A DNA stretch of 64,000 bases from an uncultured Mediterranea sp. (GTDB taxonomy: Bacteria > Bacteroidota > Bacteroidia > Bacteroidales > Bacteroidaceae): assembly GCA_945641355.1 (NCBI GenBank), contig CALZEQ010000001.1:157363-221362 (forward strand), given 5' to 3'. A model generated the notes under the pieces. That model was not told the origin of the DNA. It worked only from the letters and a program-made list of their open reading frames with translations, and did not search any database. Positions 1 through 6,516 of this stretch are shown one piece after another. Position 1 is the stretch's first letter. Each line of letters begins with the position of its first letter. Position numbers and translations under genes: made by a program.

Positions 1-87
1 TTGTTGGCCTGTCAGCTCTCGAACCGCTGTTCACTAATTGTATTGCAAACTCGGTGCCAATCGGAATGTGATGAATTATTTGACAAA

Positions 88-128
88 TTGTCAGCAAATA
101 GTAGACTATTTGTCTTATTTGCTGACAA
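88..128. terminator. Hairpin downstream of the NagB-like/PIG-L gene
   Basis: A perfect 13-bp inverted repeat (TTGTCAGCAAATA at 88-100, its complement at 116-128) with a 15-nt loop lies just past the stop of the minus-strand gene that ends at 150. On the minus strand it is followed by an AT-rich stretch but no clean T-run, so it is probably a terminator or 3' stabiliser. The first 149 bases hold no gene that I can support. Confidence 0.5.
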
Positions 129-149
129 AATGATTATATAATAAAGTAT

Positions 150-2141
150 TTATAGAGGAATGTATTCCACGAAAGCTTCCATGGCTTCATAGGATGCCAG
201 TCCCAAGCTATCGTACAATGAGGCTGTTGCTCTGTTTCGGTCTTCGCTTCGTTGCCAGAAGAGTCGTTCGTCATTACCCAGGAAGGGAGCACTTTCCATC
301 TGGCTTTGGTGCTTTAGGATAGAGTTCCGTTTGGCCCGAAGTTCTTCCGGACTGATAGGTACTGCCATTTCGATATTCTCTATTTCCCACTCGGCCCAAG
401 CACCGCGGTACATCCAGATGCGACAATCCTTCAGCCATTCTGCCTCCGCTTCCTTCTCCAGATCAATGGCTGCAAATACGGCATCCGTGCAGACGCGGTG
501 TGTACCGTGCGGATCGGCCAAGTCACCTGCCACAAAGATCTGATGAGGCTTCACCTCCTGCAACAGATGACGTACAATCTCGACGTCAACCTCGCTGATG
601 GGGTTCTTCTGGATTTTTCCTGTTTCATAGAAGGGCAGGTCCAGAAAGTGGCAATGATCCAGCGGAATGTTGTTGTAGGTGCAGGCGGTACGGGCCTCGC
701 CACGTCTGATCAGCCCTTTGATGGTCAGGATGTCGCGGGTGTCCATATCGCCATCCTTCTTGTTGCGTAGGTAATTGCGTATTTCGGTGTATTTCTCTTT
801 GATGATTTGGTCGGCATTGTCATTGAACAGTTGGTTGAATCCGTTGATGAAATGCAGGAAACGGATGACCTCTTCATCGCCTACGGCGATATTGCCACTG
901 GTTTCATAGGCTACGTGTACATCGTGCTTCTGCTCTACCAACCGGCGGATGGTACCGCCCATGGAGATGACATCGTCATCCGGATGGGGTGAGAATACCA
1001 CAATACGCTTCGGATAGGGTTTGGCTCGTTCCGGACGATAGGTGTCATCGGCATTCGGCTTGCCGCCCGGCCATCCTGTAATGGTATGCTGGAGGTCGTT
1101 GAATATCTTGATGTTCACGTTGTAGGCCGAGCCGTAAAGTGCCAGCAGTTCACTCAGACCGTTTTCGTTATAATCTTTGTTGGTCAGTTTCAGAATGGGC
1201 TTTTTGGTTAGTTGGCAGAGCCAGACGATGGCGCTTCGTATCAGTTTGTCGTTCCATTCGCAGGATGTAACTAGCCAGGGGCGTTGGATGCGGGTCAGAT
1301 TGGCAGCGGCCGACAGGTCGGTCACAATGCGGGCATTGTTGTGTGTCTGCAGGTACGAGGCCGGTATGGTGTCGGTAGTGGCTCCCTCTACACACTCTTT
1401 CACCATGTGTGCTTTCTCCTCACCCCAAGCTATGAGGTATATTTTCTTGGCATTCAGTATGGTAGAGACGCCCATGGTGATGGAGCTGATAGGGGTACTT
1501 TCGATGCAGCCGAAGGTCTTGGAGGCTTCGTTGCGTGAATCGTTGTCCAGCAAGATGAGGCGGGTCGTAGAATTGAGCCGTGAGCCGGGCTCGTTGAATC
1601 CGATATTTCCTACGCGACCTATGCCGATGATGGCTACGTCCAGACCGCCCAAGTTTGCGATGCGCTGCTCGTACAAGCGGCAGTATTCAAATATATTGTC
1701 TTTGGGGATGGTGCCGTCCGGACTGTAGACGTTCTGTTTGTCAATATCCACATGATTCAGCAGCATCTCGTTCAGTGCGTTCAGGTTGCTGTTGATGGCA
1801 TCCGGATTCAGCGGATAGTATTCATACAGATTGAATACGATGACGTTGCGGAAGCTGAGTCCCTCCTCCTTGTGCATCCGTACGAGGGCAGAATATACTT
1901 GGCGGGGTGAATTGCCGCCTGCCAGTGCCAGAACGCAGAACCGGCCTGCTTTCTGCTTGTCGCGTATCAGCTGGGCCACGTCGAGAGCTATCTGTTCCGC
2001 TCCCTCTTCTACTGATTCATAGATGTCTGTCGGTATCTTCTCCAATCGGGTGAGCACCGAGCGTTCAAAGGCGTTCTCAGGTTTGTAATACCTGGGAGAG
2101 ACTCTGTTAAGAGTGATTTGCGAACTAAGGTTGGTTTTCAT
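150..2141 (-). CDS. NagB-like domain fused to PIG-L/LmbE-type deacetylase domain
   Basis: The 663-aa cytoplasmic protein joins a glucosamine-6-phosphate deaminase-like fold (about residues 25-300) to a PIG-L/LmbE-type N-acetylglucosaminyl deacetylase domain (about 375-660). The second domain has the zinc motif SPHPDDD near residue 385 and a distal PHGTHR. This matches the length and layout of Bacteroides proteins annotated as NagB-like. The NagB part keeps FNEPGS, but the positions of the E. coli catalytic residues Asp72, Asp141 and His143 read Tyr, Val and Asn (NLYEYY near 105, RVGN near 176-179); only the equivalent of Glu148 remains. Deaminase activity is therefore doubtful, while the deacetylase half looks intact. 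The substrate is unknown, though an amino-sugar is likely. A -7 element lies upstream at 2216-2223. It stands alone and diverges from the SIMPL gene. Confidence 0.85.
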   Translation of the reverse strand: MKTNLSSQITLNRVSPRYYKPENAFERSVLTRLEKIPTDIYESVEEGAEQIALDVAQLIRDKQKAGRFCVLALAGGNSPRQVYSALVRMHKEEGLSFRNVIVFNLYEYYPLNPDAINSNLNALNEMLLNHVDIDKQNVYSPDGTIPKDNIFEYCRLYEQRIANLGGLDVAIIGIGRVGNIGFNEPGSRLNSTTRLILLDNDSRNEASKTFGCIESTPISSITMGVSTILNAKKIYLIAWGEEKAHMVKECVEGATTDTIPASYLQTHNNARIVTDLSAAANLTRIQRPWLVTSCEWNDKLIRSAIVWLCQLTKKPILKLTNKDYNENGLSELLALYGSAYNVNIKIFNDLQHTITGWPGGKPNADDTYRPERAKPYPKRIVVFSPHPDDDVISMGGTIRRLVEQKHDVHVAYETSGNIAVGDEEVIRFLHFINGFNQLFNDNADQIIKEKYTEIRNYLRNKKDGDMDTRDILTIKGLIRRGEARTACTYNNIPLDHCHFLDLPFYETGKIQKNPISEVDVEIVRHLLQEVKPHQIFVAGDLADPHGTHRVCTDAVFAAIDLEKEAEAEWLKDCRIWMYRGAWAEWEIENIEMAVPISPEELRAKRNSILKHQSQMESAPFLGNDERLFWQRSEDRNRATASLYDSLGLASYEAMEAFVEYIPL

Positions 2142-2215
2142 AACGCGAGCGTTGTTTTTTTATTGTTGTGATTAGGCGTTTGGGTCTTGTGAGAGACCTT
2201 ATTTGTTCATCAAGG

Positions 2216-2223
2216 CAAAAGTA
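2216..2223 (-). promoter_or_regulatory. Bacteroidetes -7 element for the NagB-like/PIG-L gene
   Basis: Read on the minus strand this is TACTTTTG, matching TAnnTTTG, about 75 nt before the start codon. No good TTTG is seen at the -33 distance. Confidence 0.5.
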
Positions 2224-2307
2224 GTGCTTTTTCAGCAAGATTATTCCCATGTGTATTCTTATTTTATTAAATACTCTAAAAATGAACATTTGTATAGTGT
2301 AATATGT

Positions 2308-2315
2308 TACCTTTG
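2308..2315 (+). promoter_or_regulatory. Bacteroidetes -7 element for the SIMPL gene
   Basis: TACCTTTG matches TAnnTTTG. A TTTG lies at 2289-2292, but the 15-nt spacing is shorter than the usual 19-21. It is 48 nt before the ATG at 2363 and favours that start over the TTG at 2339. Confidence 0.5.
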
Positions 2316-2362
2316 TTGTGTGACTGAAAGATGATTGATTGAATCTTTTAAATAGGTATGTT

Positions 2363-3064
2363 ATGAAAAATCTGAGATGGGAAGCCCTGATTCTGGCCAT
2401 TGGTATGGTGGTAGTGGGCAATTGTCTGAAAAACGCATTGGAGAATTTTACCGACAAGGAGCGGGTGGTCAGTGTGAAGGGTCTGGCAGAGATGGAGGTC
2501 CCTGCCGACAAGGTGGTATGGCCCTTGGTATATAAGGATATTGGTGATGACCCTGCCTTGCTCTATGAGAACATGGCAAAGAAGAATACGGCCATTGTCG
2601 CCTTCTTGAAGAACAACGGAATAGAGGAGACGGAAATCAGCATTGCCCCTCCCGAGGTGATAGATATGCAGGCCGAACGTTACGGCAACACCAACATAAA
2701 ATACCGCTACAATGCCACTTCGGTCATCACGGTGACATCGAGAAATGTAGATAAGGTACGCCAGTTGATGACCGAGCAGGCTGAACTGCTGAAGCAGGGC
2801 ATCGCCATCACCGGAGGAGACTATCGCTACAATGTTTCTTACGAATTTACCGGTCTGAACAGCATCAAGCCTCAGATGATAGAGGAGGCTACGAAGAATG
2901 CACGGGCAGCGGCCGAGAAGTTTGCCAAGGACTCGGACAGCAAGCTGGGCAAGATACGTAACGCTTCGCAAGGCCAGTTCTCCATTTCCGACAGAGATGC
3001 GAATACGCCCTATATCAAGAGCGTGCGTGTGGTGACCACCATCAACTACTACCTGCGTCGGTAA
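2363..3064 (+). CDS. SIMPL (DUF541/YggE-like) domain protein
   Basis: The 233-aa protein has an N-terminal hydrophobic segment (about residues 5-20) and a SIMPL domain, the family of E. coli YggE and Brucella BP26. It is probably periplasmic or anchored in the inner membrane. The recognisable features are the opening strand VVSVKGLAEMEVPADK, a central TSVITVTSRNVDKV and the late alpha/beta repeat rich in Ala and Lys. The molecular function of the family is not settled; links to oxidative stress and to oligomeric channel-like rings have been proposed. I chose ATG 2363 because the upstream TTG at 2339 would put a short polar leader ahead of the membrane segment. The gene converges on the acyltransferase, with a strong hairpin between them. 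Confidence 0.75.
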   Translation: MKNLRWEALILAIGMVVVGNCLKNALENFTDKERVVSVKGLAEMEVPADKVVWPLVYKDIGDDPALLYENMAKKNTAIVAFLKNNGIEETEISIAPPEVIDMQAERYGNTNIKYRYNATSVITVTSRNVDKVRQLMTEQAELLKQGIAITGGDYRYNVSYEFTGLNSIKPQMIEEATKNARAAAEKFAKDSDSKLGKIRNASQGQFSISDRDANTPYIKSVRVVTTINYYLRR

Positions 3065-3090
3065 GCAGGGAGGTGTAGGCCGGATAAAGT

Positions 3091-3121
3091 ATAGAGGGCA
3101 GCCCAACCGGCTGCCCTCTAT
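3091..3121. terminator. Bidirectional hairpin between convergent genes
   Basis: A perfect 13-bp stem (ATAGAGGGCAGCC and its complement) with a 5-nt loop sits between the convergent SIMPL and acyltransferase genes. It lacks a long T-run but its position suits a two-way terminator. Confidence 0.65.
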
Positions 3122-3154
3122 TATCTGAACGATGCCGACATCCTGTGCGGCGCG

Positions 3155-3700
3155 TCAGATGGCAAAGTTTTCGGGAATCCGTCCTCGGAACCCTTTGAAA
3201 TAGTCTTTTATGATGCGCATGTCCTCTTCCAGATTGCCCGTCGGCATCAGGGCCTTGGTTGCAGCGATGGTTTTCGACGGATAGTCGATGCCTATCAGCA
3301 TGATGGGCACCTTCGCTTTCAGTGCAATGTAATAGAACCCCTTTTTCCAGTTCGGATTGGCCTTGCGCGTCCCTTCGGGTGTGATGGCCAGATGGAACTG
3401 CCGGCTGTGGGCAAAGCGTTCGGCCATCTGCTCGACCAGTGATGTCTTCTTCCCGCGGTCCACGGGGATGCCTCCCATAGAACGGAATATAGGCCCCAAT
3501 GGCCAGAAGAACCACTCCTTTTTCATCATGAAACTGGTCTTTCTTCCTAACGAGCCATAGAACAGCTTGCCGATGAAGAGGTCGCAGTTGGAGGTATGAG
3601 GGGCGGCACAGATGACGCATTTGTCAAATTCGGGCACCGTTATCAGATAGTTCCAACCCAATATGCGGTGGTAGATAAAGCGGCAGAGGGCTTGCTTCAT
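3155..3700 (-). CDS. PlsC-like 1-acylglycerol-3-phosphate acyltransferase family protein
   Basis: This 181-aa protein belongs to the LPLAT/AGPAT superfamily, which transfers acyl groups to lysophospholipids at the inner membrane. It has the H(X)4D catalytic motif as HTSNCD near residues 35-40 and the PEGTR substrate-binding motif near 128-132. It is shorter than E. coli PlsC (245 aa) and belongs to the compact form often annotated as 1-acyl-sn-glycerol-3-phosphate acyltransferase in Bacteroides. Its ATG overlaps the stop of the preceding 91-aa gene in an ATGA, so the two are translationally coupled. The acyl acceptor cannot be told from sequence. Confidence 0.8.
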   Translation of the reverse strand: MKQALCRFIYHRILGWNYLITVPEFDKCVICAAPHTSNCDLFIGKLFYGSLGRKTSFMMKKEWFFWPLGPIFRSMGGIPVDRGKKTSLVEQMAERFAHSRQFHLAITPEGTRKANPNWKKGFYYIALKAKVPIMLIGIDYPSKTIAATKALMPTGNLEEDMRIIKDYFKGFRGRIPENFAI

Positions 3701-3972
3701 TCGGCAGTCAGTTGGTTCATGTGCTCAACAATCTGGCTGGCGGCAGCCTGCAGGTCGGTGCGCAGCTTGCTGTAGAATCCCTTTACATTACCCGGCTCTG
3801 TATGGCTGATGCGGCTCAGAAATTCGTTCTGCATATCCAAAATCTCGGCCAATACCTTGTCGGCTTCTGCCTGGTTCACCTTGGGGTTGATGATGCTGGC
3901 TGAGAGGCATTCGGTAAACAGTTCGCTTGCTATGTAGTTCACGCTTTTCTTCAATGTTCTTCTTTTTGCCAT
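3697..3972 (-). CDS. Conserved small helical protein of unknown function
   Basis: A 91-aa protein that I recognise only as a type of small Bacteroides hypothetical. It opens with a basic MAKRRTLKKS stretch, is otherwise predicted helical with alternating charge, and has no signal peptide or membrane segment. The four-base overlap with the downstream acyltransferase suggests co-translation and perhaps a shared role at the membrane, but nothing in the sequence shows a function. Confidence 0.7.
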   Translation of the reverse strand: MAKRRTLKKSVNYIASELFTECLSASIINPKVNQAEADKVLAEILDMQNEFLSRISHTEPGNVKGFYSKLRTDLQAAASQIVEHMNQLTAE

Positions 3973-4045
3973 AATCGTTTGTCTTTAAAGAGTTGATAAT
4001 CGGTTGTCTCTCTCCTTTTTGGGGGGAGTCGGTTGTTTCAAAGTA

Positions 4046-4053
4046 CAAATATA
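4046..4053 (-). promoter_or_regulatory. Bacteroidetes -7 element for the 91-aa/acyltransferase operon
   Basis: On the minus strand this reads TATATTTG (TAnnTTTG), 73 nt before the start at 3972. No clear -33 TTTG is seen. Confidence 0.45.
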
Positions 4054-4085
4054 CGCATTATATTTGATTTTCGTCGATATTTTGT

Positions 4086-5753
4086 TCAACTTTTGCAAGA
4101 AAGAGGTCTCACTCCCTTGGTCGCGGCCTTGAATACGGGGCGTGGCTGCTGCACTTCCGATTCGTAGCCATACCAGTACCCTTGACCTTCCTCCTTGCCG
4201 ACCGGAAGGAAGCAGATGCGCAGTGTCGGCTTGTACTCGCCATAGATTGTTTCCCATTCGGCCGGCAACTGTTGGCGTTTGGTGCGGACTCGTTCTGCAG
4301 GAGCTTTCTTCAGCGACAGGCCGGCCTCTATCCACGCCATGCTCACGTCGTTCAGACGCTCCGGATAGTGTCGTTTGCAGAAGTCGTAGAGCAGGCACCC
4401 GCGTCGCTCCAGGCTTAGTGGCTGGTCGATGAGGTTTCCCTCCACCATCTCTTTGAGCAACCGATGCAGAAAATCTGCATCCTGTAGGATGAGGCTGCGC
4501 GTCACCTCCTGCCAGGCCTCGGTGTTGTAGAAGGCATCCAGCAGGCGGGACAGTTGCCGGGCTGTCTGCAGTTCGCCGTTCCCTATCTGTTCGGTTTGCA
4601 ACACTTCGTATGGGGGTAGGGGAGCATAGACGATGCCCAGCTCTGCCGCCCGTCGGCGCATCTCCGTGCCCGGCAGCAGCTTGAGCGACTCCAGCTGAAT
4701 TTCGCCGGCTTTGTATGCGGCCAGCGTACGCACATCTTCAAACAGTTGTTCCAGCCGATAGAGGGGTAACCCGGCTATCAGGTCGGCATGAGTCACCACA
4801 TTGGGCAGGGTGCAGAGGAACCTCAGTCCCTCCAGCGCATCGGTCAGCCGGCCTTGTCGGCGGCATTGCTGCAGCACCTCTTCGTGCAGGCTCTGTATGC
4901 CCGCCTCCAGATGTAGAAGGCCGTCCGGCATGTGCCGCAGTTCCTCCTTCAGTTCTTCCGACAGCAAGGCCGGATGGATTTCCAGATGGAAGCGGATGTC
5001 GGGATGATATTCACGGAATAGGTTCAGCAACTCCTTGGCCCTTCGGTTGTTGTAGTTGAAGGTGCGGTCAAGCACGCGCACGTTGCGTATGCCGTGTGCC
5101 CGGATGGTGTCTAACCGTTGCCGGATGGCCGGTAGGGAGAGTGTGCGTACCGGTTTCTCGCCTCCGCTTACGCAGAAGGCGCATGTGTTGAAGCAGCCGC
5201 GCGTGGTCTCTAACTGCACGAACGGTTTCCCCCAAGGGAAGAAACGGCTTGCTTCGGGAGGCATCAGCCGGTCAAAGGCGTGGACGCGGGCCGTCCCGTT
5301 GTCGCAATACCTGCCTTCGTCGTCCAGATAGCAGAGCCCCGTTATCGCGCTCCATCGGTCTCGCTCCCGATGGCAGGCCAGCCAGCGGGGAAACTCCTCT
5401 TCTCCCTCTCCGCGGAACACGGCATCTACATACGGATGGCATCGGAGGAAAGCCTCGTTATCGCCCAGAAACTCCGGTCCACCCAGTATGACGTTCGTCT
5501 GCGGCAGCAAGGCACGTAGGCGGGCAACGATGTGCATCAGCTGTTCGTGGTTGAAGAGCCAGGCCGTAGCCGCCACTATATCGGGCCGATGCCGTACAAT
5601 CTCCTCTACCACGCTTCCTGCTTGTTCGTTGATGGTGGCCGACACCACTTCCCATTCCACCCCTGCCATGTCGCCCGTCTGGGCGTGCAGGGCCGGCAGT
5701 GCCAGCGAAGAGTGGGCATACGAACTGTTCAGGTCTATCCAAAGTAATTTCAT
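4086..5753 (-). CDS. B12-binding-domain radical SAM protein (DUF4080 type)
   Basis: The 555-aa protein has an N-terminal cobalamin-binding-like Rossmann region (about residues 1-140, with GGPEFLG and RGEGEEEF) and then a radical SAM core whose CX3CX2C cluster is RGCFNTCAFC near 186-195. The C-terminal 200 residues resemble DUF4080, found on many Bacteroidetes and Clostridia radical SAM proteins of unknown substrate. The DXHXXG cobalamin lower-ligand motif is not evident, so cobalamin use is not assured. It would generate a 5'-deoxyadenosyl radical for an unidentified reaction. It is transcribed divergently from the DMP19-like gene from tightly packed promoters. Confidence 0.8.
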   Translation of the reverse strand: MKLLWIDLNSSYAHSSLALPALHAQTGDMAGVEWEVVSATINEQAGSVVEEIVRHRPDIVAATAWLFNHEQLMHIVARLRALLPQTNVILGGPEFLGDNEAFLRCHPYVDAVFRGEGEEEFPRWLACHRERDRWSAITGLCYLDDEGRYCDNGTARVHAFDRLMPPEASRFFPWGKPFVQLETTRGCFNTCAFCVSGGEKPVRTLSLPAIRQRLDTIRAHGIRNVRVLDRTFNYNNRRAKELLNLFREYHPDIRFHLEIHPALLSEELKEELRHMPDGLLHLEAGIQSLHEEVLQQCRRQGRLTDALEGLRFLCTLPNVVTHADLIAGLPLYRLEQLFEDVRTLAAYKAGEIQLESLKLLPGTEMRRRAAELGIVYAPLPPYEVLQTEQIGNGELQTARQLSRLLDAFYNTEAWQEVTRSLILQDADFLHRLLKEMVEGNLIDQPLSLERRGCLLYDFCKRHYPERLNDVSMAWIEAGLSLKKAPAERVRTKRQQLPAEWETIYGEYKPTLRICFLPVGKEEGQGYWYGYESEVQQPRPVFKAATKGVRPLSCKS

Positions 5754-5775
5754 GTCATCATCTGTAATCGTGGCG

Positions 5776-5783
5776 CAAACTTA
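5776..5783 (-). promoter_or_regulatory. -7 element for the radical SAM gene
   Basis: On the minus strand this reads TAAGTTTG, 23 nt before the start codon at 5753. It faces away from an identical element at 5807-5814. Confidence 0.55.
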
Positions 5784-5806
5784 CATAAAAAACGCAGATT
5801 ATTGTG

Positions 5807-5814
5807 TAAGTTTG
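5807..5814 (+). promoter_or_regulatory. -7 element for the DMP19-like gene
   Basis: TAAGTTTG lies about 52 nt before ATG 5866. It and its minus-strand twin form an inverted repeat (gCAAACTTAc / gTAAGTTTGc) only 23 nt apart, so the two polymerases could not bind at once. Confidence 0.55.
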
Positions 5815-5865
5815 CACGCAAAACGGGCCTTCAGGCTATAAGTTACCGACAAACCATAAAAGAGA

Positions 5866-6378
5866 ATGGGTATGAAAGAGCAGATAGAAATTGCAGATGC
5901 GGCGTTGCGTCAGGCCGCCCAAGAGGGAATGGACGCATTCATACAAGTGTTTACCGATGCCTATCTGCAGCGGATAGGCGGACAGCTGACGGCAGAGACC
6001 ATGCCGCTGCTGACGGGCGAGCAGCACACCTTGCTGGCCTATCGCCTGTTGCGTGACGAACTGATGGAGGGTGGTTTCTGCCAGTTGATACAGAATGGCT
6101 ACGGGGGCTATATCTTCGACAATCCCTTTGCGCGAGTGATGCGTATGTGGGAGGTAGGCGACCTCCACAAGCTGATTTATGCCGCCCGCAAGATTTATGA
6201 TGCCCATCGGGCCGACCTGGAGCGCGAGCGTACCGACGATGAGTTCATGGCCATGTACGAGCAATACGAGGCGTTCGACGAACTGGAGGATGAGTTCCTG
6301 GAGAAGGAGGAGGAGTATACCGCCCGTGTGGCTGCGTATGTGGACGAGCATCTGGAGCTTTTTGCCGCCATCGTCTGA
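5866..6378 (+). CDS. DMP19/DUF4375-family acidic protein
   Basis: This 170-aa protein resembles the DMP19 (DUF4375) family. The family part is the central region TGEQHTLLAYRLLRDEL, EGGFCQLIQNGYGGYIF and NPFARVMRMW (about residues 50-100). Neisseria DMP19, of similar size, is a DNA-mimic dimer that binds the NHTF transcription factor. The C-terminal third here is extremely acidic (ELEDEFLEKEEE), which suits DNA mimicry, but no partner regulator is recognisable next to it. ATG 5872 is an alternative start. Four phased palindromes follow the stop. Family confidence is moderate to good; the role is inferred. Confidence 0.7.
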   Translation: MGMKEQIEIADAALRQAAQEGMDAFIQVFTDAYLQRIGGQLTAETMPLLTGEQHTLLAYRLLRDELMEGGFCQLIQNGYGGYIFDNPFARVMRMWEVGDLHKLIYAARKIYDAHRADLERERTDDEFMAMYEQYEAFDELEDEFLEKEEEYTARVAAYVDEHLELFAAIV

Positions 6379-6391
6379 TGTGTTGCTCATT

Positions 6392-6468
6392 TCTTTTAAA
6401 GAAGATGCTCATATCTTTTAAAGATAAGGCCGATTTCTTTTAAAGATAAAGCACACTTCTTTTAAAGA
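6392..6468. repeat. Four TCTTTTAAAGA quasi-palindromes at exact 22-bp spacing
   Basis: The 11-mer TCTTTTAAAGA starts at 6392, 6414, 6436 and 6458, a perfect 22-bp period, in the gap between two convergent genes. Each copy is a palindrome about a central T. The spacers share little beyond a frequent ATAA after the motif. Confidence 0.85.
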
Positions 6469-6516
6469 TAAATGCTTGTGGGTGTATACCAACTCCGCCT
6501 CCCTACAAAATGCCGG

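Noticed and set aside
6392-6468. CRISPR array
   Set aside because: Repeats are only 11 bp, spacers 11 bp, and no cas gene is near. A phased palindrome array is a better description.
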